A stretch of DNA of 64,000 nucleotides from Anaerolineae bacterium (GTDB taxonomy: Bacteria > Chloroflexota > Anaerolineae > Aggregatilineales > UBA2796). The notes below the pieces were generated by a model. It saw nothing but the letters and a program-made list of their open reading frames with translations. It was not told the origin of the DNA and searched no databases. The stretch covers positions 1 through 64,000 of the forward strand of contig JAHBVK010000001.1 in NCBI GenBank assembly GCA_019637555.1. Reading direction: 5' to 3'. The translations under genes were made by a program, and so were the position numbers. This document shows positions 44,060 to 53,171 of the stretch, piece by piece (position 1 is the stretch's first letter; every line of letters starts with the position of its first letter).

Positions 44060-45003
44060 TGCTGGTCACCGTTACACCAAACACTACCCTCGATCTCTCC
44101 ATACTTGTCGATGGTTTCAAGAAAACCAGTACCATGCGGGCAGTAGGTAGTTTCTATAGCATGGGCGGCAAGCCAACTGACGCTTCGTTTATCCTCGGTG
44201 TTTTCGACGTTCCCAGTCTAGCCCTCGGTTTTGCGGCAGGTGATGCTGGAAAACGAGTTGAGCAAATGCTTGAAGCGCGGGGAATACAGACAGATTTTAC
44301 CCCTGTCGATGGTGAAACGCGCTTGAGTTTGGTGATCAGCGATCTGGCAGACCGTACATCAACGACAATTACTACTTCGACATTAGAGGTTCAGCCACAT
44401 CATATTGACAGCTTAATGAGTCGTTATGCCCAAGCGCTAGAACAGGCAACTTGCATTGTTACAGGCGGCACACTACCCAAAGGTGTACCTTCGACGATCT
44501 ATACCGATCTGATTAGGATGGCACGACAGCGTAACATTCCAGTGATCTTCGACGCCAGCGAACCAAATCTGAGCGCTGGTTTGAAATCCGGTCCTACTTT
44601 CATCAAGCCCAATCGACACGAACTAGCGGGCTTGGTCGGCTATCCTATCGACTCGGTTGGAATAGCCTATCGCGCGGGGCAGGAAGTACTTGCACAATAC
44701 CACACCAATGTGGTGATTACACTTGACGCTGAAGGTGCGCTGGCGATCTTGACTGAACCTAAGCGCATTTACTACGTCCCGCCGATCCAGATCGAACCTG
44801 TCAATTCGGCAGGCGCAGGGGATGCTGTCCTGGCAGGGATAGCGTGGTCTATCCTGTCTCAGCGACCAATTGAGGATGGCTTACGTTTAGGGATCGCGGC
44901 GGCGACGGCTGTAGTTATCATGCCCGGTACAGCCGATTGCCGCCGCGAAGATGTTGAGCGTTTCTTGCCACAAGTTGAGTTGCGCCCTTATCCTGACGTT
45001 TAG
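44059..45003 (+). CDS. PfkB-family carbohydrate kinase (1-phosphofructokinase/tagatose-6-phosphate kinase-like)
   Basis: VTPNTTLDLSILVDGF and SMGGKPTDAS sit where 1-phosphofructokinases have TLNPALD and GGKGINVA, and NSAGAGDAVLAGIAW (about residues 251-265) is the PfkB C-terminal signature with the catalytic Asp. The N-terminal glycine motif is altered (GGKPTD), so the sugar may differ from fructose-1-phosphate. The start overlaps the aldolase stop by one base. Together with the aldolase, the pair would phosphorylate a sugar phosphate and cleave a sugar phosphate in one short pathway. It overlaps the metH 3' end by 4 nt. Confidence 0.88.
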   Translation: MLVTVTPNTTLDLSILVDGFKKTSTMRAVGSFYSMGGKPTDASFILGVFDVPSLALGFAAGDAGKRVEQMLEARGIQTDFTPVDGETRLSLVISDLADRTSTTITTSTLEVQPHHIDSLMSRYAQALEQATCIVTGGTLPKGVPSTIYTDLIRMARQRNIPVIFDASEPNLSAGLKSGPTFIKPNRHELAGLVGYPIDSVGIAYRAGQEVLAQYHTNVVITLDAEGALAILTEPKRIYYVPPIQIEPVNSAGAGDAVLAGIAWSILSQRPIEDGLRLGIAAATAVVIMPGTADCRREDVERFLPQVELRPYPDV

Positions 45004-48000
45004 GCGTTGGCGAGTTGCTCGGTGCGGTTCACCCCCACGCTGTAATATTTCGCCTGAGGATGGTGGGCAAAGATCGCCGCCGTTGATTGTTCAGGTATCC
45101 ACTGGTAGGCAACGGTGAGTTCCATGCCTAGTTTTGATGATGCTTCGGGCAGCAGCTTCAGCACCGTTTGATGATCTGCCAGATCGGGACAGGCAGGATA
45201 ACCCCAGCTATAGCGCTTGCCACGCTTGGGATCGATCCCCAGTTCACGGCGGATATGCTGATTGACATACTGTGCGGTTGCTTCTGCCGCTTGCACCGCG
45301 AAACCATGGAAATAGTAAGCTTCTGTGTACTCATTGGCCGCTTGGAGCTTATCGAAATGCTGCGTAGCTACTTCGCCGACAGTGACAATCTGAAACGCGA
45401 CAGTATCAACTTCACCGCTTTCAACCGGACGATAGTAATCGCTGATGCAGAGGAATTCACCCTCTTCCTGTCGAGGGAAGTTGAAGCGAGCGATCTCAAC
45501 TTTGGTAGGCGCGCTGCCGTCCGATTTTGCAGCAGCAAATGGTGCTGGATCATAGATGATGAGGTCATCACCTTCGCTATTGCAGGGGAAATAGCCATAG
45601 ACCGCCTGTGGTTTGAGCAAGCCATCACGGGCTGCCTCGTGCGTCATCTGAGCCAGACGCGTCTCAAAGTCGACGCTGAGTTTCTCCCATTCAGATCCCT
45701 GTGTGTTCTTTGCCCCCCAGCTAAGGCGAAACAGCTCCATCTTATGGAGATGCTGCAGTACTATCTCCAAGGGCATCTCAAGGATGGTGCGTGATCCCCA
45801 GAACGTTGGATGCGGAACATCGGGCGCGGAAGCAAGGCTGGAGCGGCGCGTTGCGGTTTTCTTTTGTGAAGCAGTTAACGTCTTACCCATCTCCTCATGC
45901 CCTTCGCGGATAATCTGATCGAGGAACAATTCGCGCTTCTGTCCATCGACCAGCTTTTCCATCGTATCCAAGCCTTCAAAGGCATCTTTGCAATAGAAAA
46001 CACCGGGCAAATAGGGTTCACCCGACTCTTCCAAGAACAGGATACGACGCCCAAAACGCCGGTTGATAGCAGCGCCACCGATCAATACTGGATACTTCAA
46101 GTTACGTCGCGCTAGCTCATTGACGATCAAGGGCATTTGCTTGGAAGTGCTAACGAGTAGCGCGCTCAAGCCAATGGCATCAGCGTTGTGAGTCTGCGCC
46201 GCTTCAATGATCACATTGGCGGGAACCTGCTTGCCCAGATCATGAACCGTGTAGCCGTTGTTACTGAGGATAGTTTTGACTAGATTCTTGCCGATGTCGT
46301 GTACGTCGCCGTAGACCGTCGCCAGTACCACTGTTCCTTTGGTGGTACCTTCCTTCTTTTCAAGGAAGTTCTCCAAATACGCCACTGATTTTTTCATCGT
46401 CTCGGCGCTTTGCAGCACGAATGGCAAAATCAGTTCACCTGCGCCGAATTTGTCACCGACTTCCTTCATGGCTGGCAGCAGCACGTTGTTCAACACACCG
46501 ACAGCATCCTGATTCTGAAGGCACTGATCGATCAGAGCTTCAACGCCTTCCTTCTTGCGGTGGACAATCTGCCAATGCAGCTTTTGCTCCGCCGTCATGC
46601 CTTCGGTTGGGTCTTCGACTTCTTCTTTCTCGAAGCTAACCGCATTCTGATCAAAGTAAGCGATGAAGCGTGGCAGTGCGTCCTCACGGCGATAGAAAAT
46701 CAGATCATCCGCCAGTTCGCGCTGCTCTTCGGGGATCTCCGCATAAGGTTTGATGTGTGCGGGGTTGACGATCGCCATATCTAAGCCAGCTTGTACAGCG
46801 TGATAGAGAAACACGCTGTTGAGTACCGCACGCGCCGCCTCGCCAAAGCCAAAGCTTAGATTGCTAACACCGAGCGATGTAAATACGCCGGGAAGCTCCC
46901 GCTTAATCAGCTTGATGCCTTCAAGGGTTTCGATGGCGCTGGTATTGAATTCAGCTTCGCCTGTCGCCAGTGTGAAGGTCAAATCGTCGAAAATCAAATC
47001 GCCTGCCTTCATGCCATATTCGTCGACAGCGATGCGGTAAATCTCGCGCGCTACTTCTAGTTTGCGCTCCGCCGTTTTCGCCATGCCTTTCTGATCGATA
47101 GTTAGTGAGAGGACAGCCGCGCCATGTTTCTTGGCGATAGGCATCACTTTATCGATGCGTTCACGCCCATTTTCAAGATTGTTGCCATTGATGATGCCAC
47201 GTCCGGGATAGACACTGAGCGCAGCTTCGGCGACTTCTGGTTCCGTCACATCGATCATCAGCGGCACTTCGACACTCATACCCAGCTTCTTGACCAGTGT
47301 ACGCATTTGTGCCGCTTCATCAGCTCGTTCGGTTAAGGCAACCTGAACATCAAGAATATGTGCACCACTATCAACCTGTTCACGAGCAATCTGCAAGATG
47401 CCATCGTAATCATCGGCAAGCAGTAGGCGCTTCACTTTGCGACTGCCCTGACTATTGACGCGCTCTCCGATCATGGTTGGACCCGGATTCTGCGCCATCG
47501 GTGTGGCACGCATACCGGAGGCAACCTGCGGCTCAGTTTCCGGCACGCGTTCTTTTTGCGGGCGATGATCACCGACATATTCAACAAGTTTGTGTAGGTG
47601 CTCAGGGCGGGTACCACAGCAACCACCAACCACGCTTACGCCCCACTCCACGAACTCGGCAAGCATCTTAGCAAATGGCTCTGGCTCCATCGGATAGACA
47701 GCTTCGCCATCAACGTTCAATGGTAGTCCAGCATTGGGCAGCACACTGATTGGCTTGGTGCTGTGCTCAGTAAGGTAGCGAATCGGTTCGCGCATGTGCT
47801 CGGGACCAGTGGAGCAGTTCAGCCCGATCACGTCGATAGGCAGTGCTTCGAGAATAGTTAACGCAGCGGCGATGTCAGTGCCGAGCAACATCCGTCCCGT
47901 CACATCGAGCGTCACTTGTACCTGTACGGCAACACGATTACCACTATCTTTGAAGTATCGGTTGATGCCAACGACTGCGGCACGTACTTCAAGGATGTCC

Positions 48001-48542
48001 TGACTGGTCTCAACCAGCAGCACATCGACGCCGCCTTCGACTAACCCCTGTGCCTGCTCGTAAAAAACAGCGCTCAGTTCATCGAAAGTGATGTTACTGA
48101 GATCAGGATCGTCTGAGGACGGAAGTTTTCCGGTTGGACCGATACTGCCTGCAACATAGCGTGCTTTACCAGTCTCGTGCTGGAAGCGATCCGCGACACG
48201 GCGTGCTAGCTGCGCTGCCGCGCGGTTAATCTCCAATACCCGATCTTGTAATTTGTACTCCGACAATGTGAGGCGATTGGATCGAAAGGTACAAGTCTCG
48301 ACAACTTCGCTGCCAACCGCGTAAAAGCTGCTATGAATCTCATCAATCACGTCGGGACGAGTAATCACAAGGTAATCATTGCAGCCGTTAAGTGACTCGC
48401 CGCCGAAGTCCGCTGCCGTGAGGTTATAGCGCTGGATATTGGTACCCATCGCACCGTCATAGATCAGTACATGATCTTTGATAGCATCTAGATAACGCAA
48501 GTTGACTTTGCCTTGTAGGTTTTCATTCACTGCTGTCGTCAT
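45000..48542 (-). CDS. metH: Cobalamin-dependent methionine synthase
   Basis: It transfers the methyl group of methyltetrahydrofolate to homocysteine through cobalamin. All modules are present in about 1180 residues: a Hcy domain with NCSTGPEHM and GGCCGTRPEH (zinc Cys residues), a pterin-binding domain (about 360-620), a cap domain, a B12-binding domain with the lower-ligand motif GDVHDIGKNLV (about 740-750), and a C-terminal SAM-binding activation domain (about 930-1180, with RYSWGYPACPDL). The start is ATG at 48542, with GGAGAG 7 nt upstream; a further in-frame ATG at 48557 lies before that ribosome site. A SAM-I riboswitch and promoter precede it. Confidence 0.96.
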   Translation of the reverse strand: MTTAVNENLQGKVNLRYLDAIKDHVLIYDGAMGTNIQRYNLTAADFGGESLNGCNDYLVITRPDVIDEIHSSFYAVGSEVVETCTFRSNRLTLSEYKLQDRVLEINRAAAQLARRVADRFQHETGKARYVAGSIGPTGKLPSSDDPDLSNITFDELSAVFYEQAQGLVEGGVDVLLVETSQDILEVRAAVVGINRYFKDSGNRVAVQVQVTLDVTGRMLLGTDIAAALTILEALPIDVIGLNCSTGPEHMREPIRYLTEHSTKPISVLPNAGLPLNVDGEAVYPMEPEPFAKMLAEFVEWGVSVVGGCCGTRPEHLHKLVEYVGDHRPQKERVPETEPQVASGMRATPMAQNPGPTMIGERVNSQGSRKVKRLLLADDYDGILQIAREQVDSGAHILDVQVALTERADEAAQMRTLVKKLGMSVEVPLMIDVTEPEVAEAALSVYPGRGIINGNNLENGRERIDKVMPIAKKHGAAVLSLTIDQKGMAKTAERKLEVAREIYRIAVDEYGMKAGDLIFDDLTFTLATGEAEFNTSAIETLEGIKLIKRELPGVFTSLGVSNLSFGFGEAARAVLNSVFLYHAVQAGLDMAIVNPAHIKPYAEIPEEQRELADDLIFYRREDALPRFIAYFDQNAVSFEKEEVEDPTEGMTAEQKLHWQIVHRKKEGVEALIDQCLQNQDAVGVLNNVLLPAMKEVGDKFGAGELILPFVLQSAETMKKSVAYLENFLEKKEGTTKGTVVLATVYGDVHDIGKNLVKTILSNNGYTVHDLGKQVPANVIIEAAQTHNADAIGLSALLVSTSKQMPLIVNELARRNLKYPVLIGGAAINRRFGRRILFLEESGEPYLPGVFYCKDAFEGLDTMEKLVDGQKRELFLDQIIREGHEEMGKTLTASQKKTATRRSSLASAPDVPHPTFWGSRTILEMPLEIVLQHLHKMELFRLSWGAKNTQGSEWEKLSVDFETRLAQMTHEAARDGLLKPQAVYGYFPCNSEGDDLIIYDPAPFAAAKSDGSAPTKVEIARFNFPRQEEGEFLCISDYYRPVESGEVDTVAFQIVTVGEVATQHFDKLQAANEYTEAYYFHGFAVQAAEATAQYVNQHIRRELGIDPKRGKRYSWGYPACPDLADHQTVLKLLPEASSKLGMELTVAYQWIPEQSTAAIFAHHPQAKYYSVGVNRTEQLANA

Positions 48543-48561
48543 GCACGCACTCTCCACATAA

Positions 48562-48592
48562 CAAAACGCCCCTTCGATGTGATGAAGGGGCG
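48562..48592 (-). terminator. Riboswitch expression-platform terminator of metH
   Basis: On the minus strand the stem CGCCCCTTC/GAAGGGGCG has an 8-nt loop and is followed by TTTTGTT, 20 nt before the metH ATG. The 3' side of riboswitch P1 (GATGAGGGG, 48619-48627) can pair with CCCCTTCATC (48581-48590), the 5' half of this stem, which would form the antiterminator. Confidence 0.9.
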
Positions 48593-48621
48593 CGATATTA
48601 CGTCATTAGTCGCTTACTCCC

Positions 48622-48719
48622 CTCATCTTGCAGCATTGCTGCCGGATTTAGCACCCTATCCGACGCTTCGGGGGTTGCTGTGGTTTCACAGGGCCGTTCC
48701 CTCCACCACTCTTGATGAG
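48622..48719 (-). ncRNA. SAM-I (S-box) riboswitch
   Basis: Read on the minus strand, the S-box signatures occur in order: CTCATC (P1), AAGAGTGGTGGAGGGA, ACGGCCCTGTGAAACCACAGCAACC, GGTGCTAAATCC, GGCAGCAATGCTGC and the closing AAGATGAG. P1 pairs 48714-48719 with 48622-48627. The aptamer senses S-adenosylmethionine and should switch metH off when SAM is abundant. Confidence 0.97.
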
Positions 48720-48729
48720 TTGTAACGGT

Positions 48730-48758
48730 ATCTTAGCACGCCTGATCGGGAGCGTCAA
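48730..48758 (-). promoter_or_regulatory. Promoter of the metH riboswitch unit
   Basis: On the minus strand TTGACG (48753-48758) and TAAGAT (48730-48735) are separated by exactly 17 bp, and the aptamer begins about 10 nt downstream of the -10. Confidence 0.85.
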
Positions 48759-48831
48759 GCATGGCATTTACTAGCAGCGGATCAGCAAAAAACAATTACA
48801 GCGCACTAGATTTTTGTTGATGCTTATCCAT

Positions 48832-50325
48832 TCATTCTTCGACAGGCAAATCGCCGCACGAGTCTGCGCCATCTACAGTACTGGTACGAACCCAACCACG
48901 ATCTCCATCGTACTCAACCAGTAGCCATTGTCCGTTTTCATTTTGACCAAATACCTCTAGTTCCGTTTCCGCTGGAATGATCACAATCAGATCAGCAGAA
49001 GTTGTCGGGGCTTCGCGGAAATTGCTGCGGGTACGCACAGTAACGGTACAGAACGGTCCAACTTGCGCTTTGCCGCCGCCCCCGCCTGTTGCTGTAATCG
49101 TCAAATCTTCAAAGCGGGCGCTGGCATTGTCGGGAAAATCTGTATCATTGCTGAACGCCATCAGCAGCATAGCGCCAGCATCTGGGTATTCACTTAAATC
49201 CAGTTCAGCAATCAGCGTGCCATTTAGGTAAAATTCGCCAGCGTCACCAGCAGCATGCAGTTCTAGATCATTGTAGCCGCGAGAGGTGGTCGTCAGTTTG
49301 GAAAGCCTTCCACTATCTATGGTTTCTAGTTTGCCTGCCGTAGTAGCACGTGCAAATGTCCAGCGTTTCTCAGAAGTGAACAACAAATAGAACGCTTCTC
49401 CGTTAGATTGGCGACGCATCGCAACGGCAAATCCAAATTGTGCACGGCTGGCAGCATAAGGATTATATAGGCGGACTTTCAGCACAAAATTAGCAACACT
49501 AATATTCTTGGGCTGAAAGACGCCATCAGATACTTGCAATTTGCCATTTTCTGGACCAAAGACAATGCCGGATTTCGTATTGCCACCACCGCCAAAAATA
49601 CCTACTCCCTCTTTGCCGCCAGCATCTCCAGCATCAGAGCCACCTTTATCCGAGCCGCCAACGGCTTTTCCTGTACCTTGCCAAACGATCATTGTCGTTA
49701 GCGCCAGATCTGTCTCACTGCGACGCTGCGGGATAATTCCTACCGCAACGTCACCCAGACTCTGAATTGCGGAAAGGTCAAGCTGTGCAACTTCCACACC
49801 ATTGACGAACAGACGTCCGGTAGAACCTTTTACTTGCACAAACAGCGTATTGGCAACTTCAAAGAATTGTGAAATAGCACCACTATCCAGTTGAGTGAAC
49901 TTAGTGCCTTGAACTTGCCAGAAGCCCCACTCTTGCTCACTACTGATTGATACCGCGTAGCCGCGATCATTTGCGAGGCGAAAGAATAGGGCGTATATCC
50001 AAGTCTTAGCACTTAGATCTTGTGATTTGAGAAAGGTCACGCCAGCAATGCAATCTGCCAACAGGGTATAGGCAGGTGTACGTGGAGTAGTCTTGTTGTC
50101 GAAGATTATGCCACTGATCGGTCCCGCTACGCGGTAGGCACTAGCGTCAATGGCAACAGCTTGCTCTTGCATCAACGCGCCGACCTGCGCAGCAATATCG
50201 ACAGTGGGGGTGGCAGCACTGCGTCGCAACTCTCCAGACTGTACAGGCATAGCCATACCGCCTGCGAGGAGCAGCAAAATAGTAACGATGAATGCACATA
50301 TCAGCACCATACGACGAGGATGCAT
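48832..50325 (-). CDS. Secreted protein with two LamG-like domains and a C-terminal SH3 domain
   Basis: A hydrophobic signal segment (VLICAFIVTILLLLAGGMA) is followed by two jelly-roll-like repeats of about 170 residues. They share FxLKVRLYNPYAASRAxFGFA, LYFLLFTSExRWTFA-like and FYLNGTLIAELDLS strands, which recall concanavalin/LamG domains. A bacterial SH3 domain follows at the C-terminus (VRTRSNFREAP...WLLVEYDGDRGWVRT). A Gly/Ser/Asp-rich linker separates the repeats. ATG at 50325 has GGAAGG 5 nt upstream; an in-frame start at 50361 does not. It is adjacent to a paralogue. Binding of cell-wall or matrix glycan is likely. Confidence 0.8.
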   Translation of the reverse strand: MHPRRMVLICAFIVTILLLLAGGMAMPVQSGELRRSAATPTVDIAAQVGALMQEQAVAIDASAYRVAGPISGIIFDNKTTPRTPAYTLLADCIAGVTFLKSQDLSAKTWIYALFFRLANDRGYAVSISSEQEWGFWQVQGTKFTQLDSGAISQFFEVANTLFVQVKGSTGRLFVNGVEVAQLDLSAIQSLGDVAVGIIPQRRSETDLALTTMIVWQGTGKAVGGSDKGGSDAGDAGGKEGVGIFGGGGNTKSGIVFGPENGKLQVSDGVFQPKNISVANFVLKVRLYNPYAASRAQFGFAVAMRRQSNGEAFYLLFTSEKRWTFARATTAGKLETIDSGRLSKLTTTSRGYNDLELHAAGDAGEFYLNGTLIAELDLSEYPDAGAMLLMAFSNDTDFPDNASARFEDLTITATGGGGGKAQVGPFCTVTVRTRSNFREAPTTSADLIVIIPAETELEVFGQNENGQWLLVEYDGDRGWVRTSTVDGADSCGDLPVEE

Positions 50326-50396
50326 CGCTACCTTCCCCCTATGTACTGTTTTATTGGTCATTATCGCGCGGCGATCAACGCTACGCTAGTTTAGGT

Positions 50397-51299
50397 TTAA
50401 TTAAAAGCAGCAGGTAAATCTGCACAAGCCTCTGTACCGCTAATGTTGCGGTTAGCAACCCAACCGATCTGCCCGCCGTAGGTCACTTCAATCCACGAAT
50501 CGTCGGCATATTGTGCCGAGCCATCCATCTGTGCACCCGCTGCTATGGTTACAATAATCGGCGCGTTCTCAACGGGAAATTCACGCAGGAACACGCGACC
50601 AGTAGTAGTAACTACGCAATCACTAGTCACAGTAGCGGAACCGCCGCCATCACTACCATCACCACTATCGGTATCACTGTCGCCGCTGCCGCCATCATTA
50701 CTGACGGTGTCAGAACTAACTGAAGAAATGGTTAGCTCCTCATAACGCGCAACAGCACCTTCAGGAGCATCAGCGTCATCGGTACCAGCCAGCACAACGA
50801 CCTCGCCGGAGTCAAGATTATCGGAAACATCGACAGAGGCGACTTCGCGACCATTGACAGATAGGACACCTAGCTCACCATTCACCAACAGGTCAAATTC
50901 ATTAGACCCGCCGCCTGAGGTATCGAAACCGCGTATAGTTCCAGTATCCAGTGGAATTTGATCTGAGCCATCAATGTCGGCAAAAACCCATTGACCTGCC
51001 GATCCTACGACAAGGATGTAACCATCATCGCCGGTTTGTGCATCAGTACGGAAGATAATGCCAAATACCCAAGAGCCGCGAGAAGCTGCGTAGGGATTAT
51101 ACAAGCGTAGATGTAAGGCAAAATCGCGTACATCTAGCCCGCCGAGGATGTAGTCGATGGGCCATTCCAGTTCCCCATCCTCCGGTCCATATAGAATCTC
51201 TGATTCATCGCCTTGAGCATGAACGGGAGACGCAAAGGCAGGGAAGATCAGGCAGCCTAGAATGAATGCTGCTGCCAACAGAAGTTTGGAAGTACGCAC
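50397..51299 (-). CDS. Secreted LamG-like/SH3 protein, shorter paralogue
   Basis: The start is GTG at 51299: GGAAGGA lies 8 nt upstream and the next residues, RTSKLLLAAAFILGCLIF, form a signal peptide cleaved after HA. In-frame sequence before that start lacks a ribosome site. One LamG-like domain (about 30-190, with FALHLRLYNPYAASRGSWVFG) is followed by a Gly/Ser/Asp linker of about 30 residues and an SH3 domain (RVFLREFP...WIEVTYGGQIGWVANR). The YNPYAASR segment is shared with the neighbour at 48832, so the two are tandem duplicates of different domain number. Confidence 0.8.
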   Translation of the reverse strand: MRTSKLLLAAAFILGCLIFPAFASPVHAQGDESEILYGPEDGELEWPIDYILGGLDVRDFALHLRLYNPYAASRGSWVFGIIFRTDAQTGDDGYILVVGSAGQWVFADIDGSDQIPLDTGTIRGFDTSGGGSNEFDLLVNGELGVLSVNGREVASVDVSDNLDSGEVVVLAGTDDADAPEGAVARYEELTISSVSSDTVSNDGGSGDSDTDSGDGSDGGGSATVTSDCVVTTTGRVFLREFPVENAPIIVTIAAGAQMDGSAQYADDSWIEVTYGGQIGWVANRNISGTEACADLPAAFN

Positions 51300-51470
51300 T
51301 CTATTGTCCTTCCTGTCAGTGGGAGCGGACATTGTTGAACTGTTAAGCCTGATTGTACTAATGTTGTTCAGCAGCGCAAATGAGAATGCTATAACGATTC
51401 CTATTGCAGACAGTTTCACCGTGCGTAATAATCACAAGAACAGCAGTTCTAAGGTAAAGGGAGTAGCAGT

Positions 51471-52124
51471 ATGACATTCGAATTTATCGAGGCAATTCGT
51501 AAAGGCGAGCGTGAACGTATTGCTGAATTGTTGGCAGCCGACTCGACCCTTGCACAAACAAAGACTGAGGAAGGCTTATCTGCTGTGCTACTTGCTGCAT
51601 ACCATCAAGAACCTGAAATTGCCCATATGTTGGCAGAACGGCGCGACGACTTAACGGTCTTTGAAGCTGCGGCAGTTGGCGATGTTAATGCGCTAGCATG
51701 GATATTACAGGCGCAGCCAGAAGCGATCAATACGGTGGCTGAGGATGGTTTTTCACCGTTAGGATTAGCCGCTTTTTTTGGACATTTGGAGGCTGCACGG
51801 CTATTGATCGAGCGTGGTGCGAACGTTAATAAAGCATCCGAGAACAATATGAAAGTGATGCCGCTGCATTCGGCTGTAGCTGGTCAGCACCTCGAAATGG
51901 CGCGGCTTTTGCTGGAACATGGAGGGCAGGTTAATGCGGCGCAACAAGATGGCTTTACACCACTCCACGGCGCTGCACAGAACGGTCAGATGGAAATGGT
52001 AGAACTGTTACTTGCGCATGATGCAGATGCAAAGATATCTACCGCGGACGGCAAGACGGCAGCGGATATTGCTAAAGAGTACAAGCATGACGAGATCGCT
52101 GCGTTGCTGGAAAGCAAGGCGTAG
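51471..52124 (+). CDS. Ankyrin-repeat protein
   Basis: 217 residues, about six ankyrin repeats with the helix-turn-helix consensus (GFSPLGLAAFFGHLEAARLLIERGANVN; GFTPLHGAAQNGQMEMVELLLAHDADA). It is soluble, with no signal peptide, and binds other proteins. It lies 60 nt upstream of the MoxR ATPase gene on the same strand, a candidate partner. Confidence 0.88.
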   Translation: MTFEFIEAIRKGERERIAELLAADSTLAQTKTEEGLSAVLLAAYHQEPEIAHMLAERRDDLTVFEAAAVGDVNALAWILQAQPEAINTVAEDGFSPLGLAAFFGHLEAARLLIERGANVNKASENNMKVMPLHSAVAGQHLEMARLLLEHGGQVNAAQQDGFTPLHGAAQNGQMEMVELLLAHDADAKISTADGKTAADIAKEYKHDEIAALLESKA

Positions 52125-52139
52125 GCGAGTCACTTTGGC

Positions 52140-52145
52140 TATACT
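52140..52145 (+). promoter_or_regulatory. TATACT -10-like element before the MoxR gene
   Basis: GCTATACT lies 39 nt upstream of the ATG at 52184. A -35 box is not clear. Confidence 0.4.
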
Positions 52146-52183
52146 TGAGTTATTGAACTAGCTCAGGAAGCTGCGACTAATAT

Positions 52184-53107
52184 ATGAATATTATCTTTGA
52201 GACTGTGGACTCGGTACAAGCAGCACTTGGATCGCAGAACTATATTGCCGAGCGCAGCCTAGCCACAGCAATCTTCCTCGCGCTCAAATTAGGAAAGCCG
52301 ATTTTCTTAGAGGGTGAAGCGGGAGTAGGAAAGACCGAGATTGCGAAAGTGCTTTCCCGTCTCCTCAGTGATGAATTAATCCGCTTGCAGTGTTATGAAG
52401 GTGTTGATGCTAACAGCGCCCTCTACGAGTGGAATTACGCTCAGCAATTGCTTTATTTACGCCTATTGGAAGCGTCAGGAGCTGGACAGCAAGCGATGAG
52501 ATCCAGCTTGTTCACACGTGAATTCCTGCAGCCAAGACCATTACTGCGCGCTATCGAGGCTTGTGCCAACGGCTCAACATCGGTGCTCCTAATCGATGAA
52601 ATTGATCGAGCAGATGAGGAATTCGAAGCGCTCTTGTTGGAACTACTCTCTGATTTTCAGATCACGATACCAGAATTGGGAACAGTGCGCGCCGAAACAC
52701 CGCCCGTGGTCGTGATTACCTCGAATCGAACTAGAGAAGTACATGACGCCCTGAAGCGCCGATGTTTGTACTATTGGGTGGAATATCCGAGTTTCGAAAA
52801 GGAACTAAGCATCGTTTTAACCAAAGCACCAGAAGTTCAACCGATGCTAGCGCGACAGGTTACAGCGTTTATTCAGGATTTGCGTACTTTAGAACTGTTC
52901 AAAGCTCCCGGCGTCGCCGAAACGCTGGATTGGACAGCGGCGCTAGTCGCACTAGATCAGCGCGAATTGTCGCTGGATGTGGTACGAGAAACTGTAGGCG
53001 TGATCCTCAAGTATCAGGATGACATTGAAACTGTGACAAAAGGCTCCCTATCGGCAGTTTTAGATCGTGCTCGCGTTCGCGCCCAAATCGAAGAAATGAA
53101 AACGTGA
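52184..53107 (+). CDS. MoxR-family AAA+ ATPase
   Basis: GEAGVGKTEIAKVL (Walker A, about residues 45-58), VLLIDEIDRADEEFEALLLELLSDF (Walker B and beyond), ITSNRTREVHDALKRRCLYYW (sensor 1 and Arg finger) and a C-terminal lid. The 307-residue length is typical. MoxR proteins act as chaperones that fit metal cofactors or activate enzymes, normally with a von Willebrand factor A protein encoded nearby. None is present here: the neighbours are an ankyrin gene upstream and a convergent LysM gene. The target is unknown. Confidence 0.92.
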   Translation: MNIIFETVDSVQAALGSQNYIAERSLATAIFLALKLGKPIFLEGEAGVGKTEIAKVLSRLLSDELIRLQCYEGVDANSALYEWNYAQQLLYLRLLEASGAGQQAMRSSLFTREFLQPRPLLRAIEACANGSTSVLLIDEIDRADEEFEALLLELLSDFQITIPELGTVRAETPPVVVITSNRTREVHDALKRRCLYYWVEYPSFEKELSIVLTKAPEVQPMLARQVTAFIQDLRTLELFKAPGVAETLDWTAALVALDQRELSLDVVRETVGVILKYQDDIETVTKGSLSAVLDRARVRAQIEEMKT

Positions 53108-53141
53108 GACAGATAGGAAACGTTCCCATCTGACTCACGTT
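53101..53141. terminator. Long hairpin at the MoxR stop, between convergent genes
   Basis: AACGTGAG-A-CAGAT pairs with ATCTG-A-CTCACGTT around a central loop, with one A/A mismatch. It begins within the MoxR stop codon. There is no T-tract, so it may be a 3' stabiliser or a Rho-independent stop of weak type. Confidence 0.6.
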
Positions 53142-53171
53142 AGTTCGTGCTAGGATGCTTGCGTTAACAGG

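Noticed and set aside
45168..45794. 208-codon plus-strand open frame within metH
   Set aside because: It is antisense to the conserved MetH activation domain and shows no recognisable protein features.
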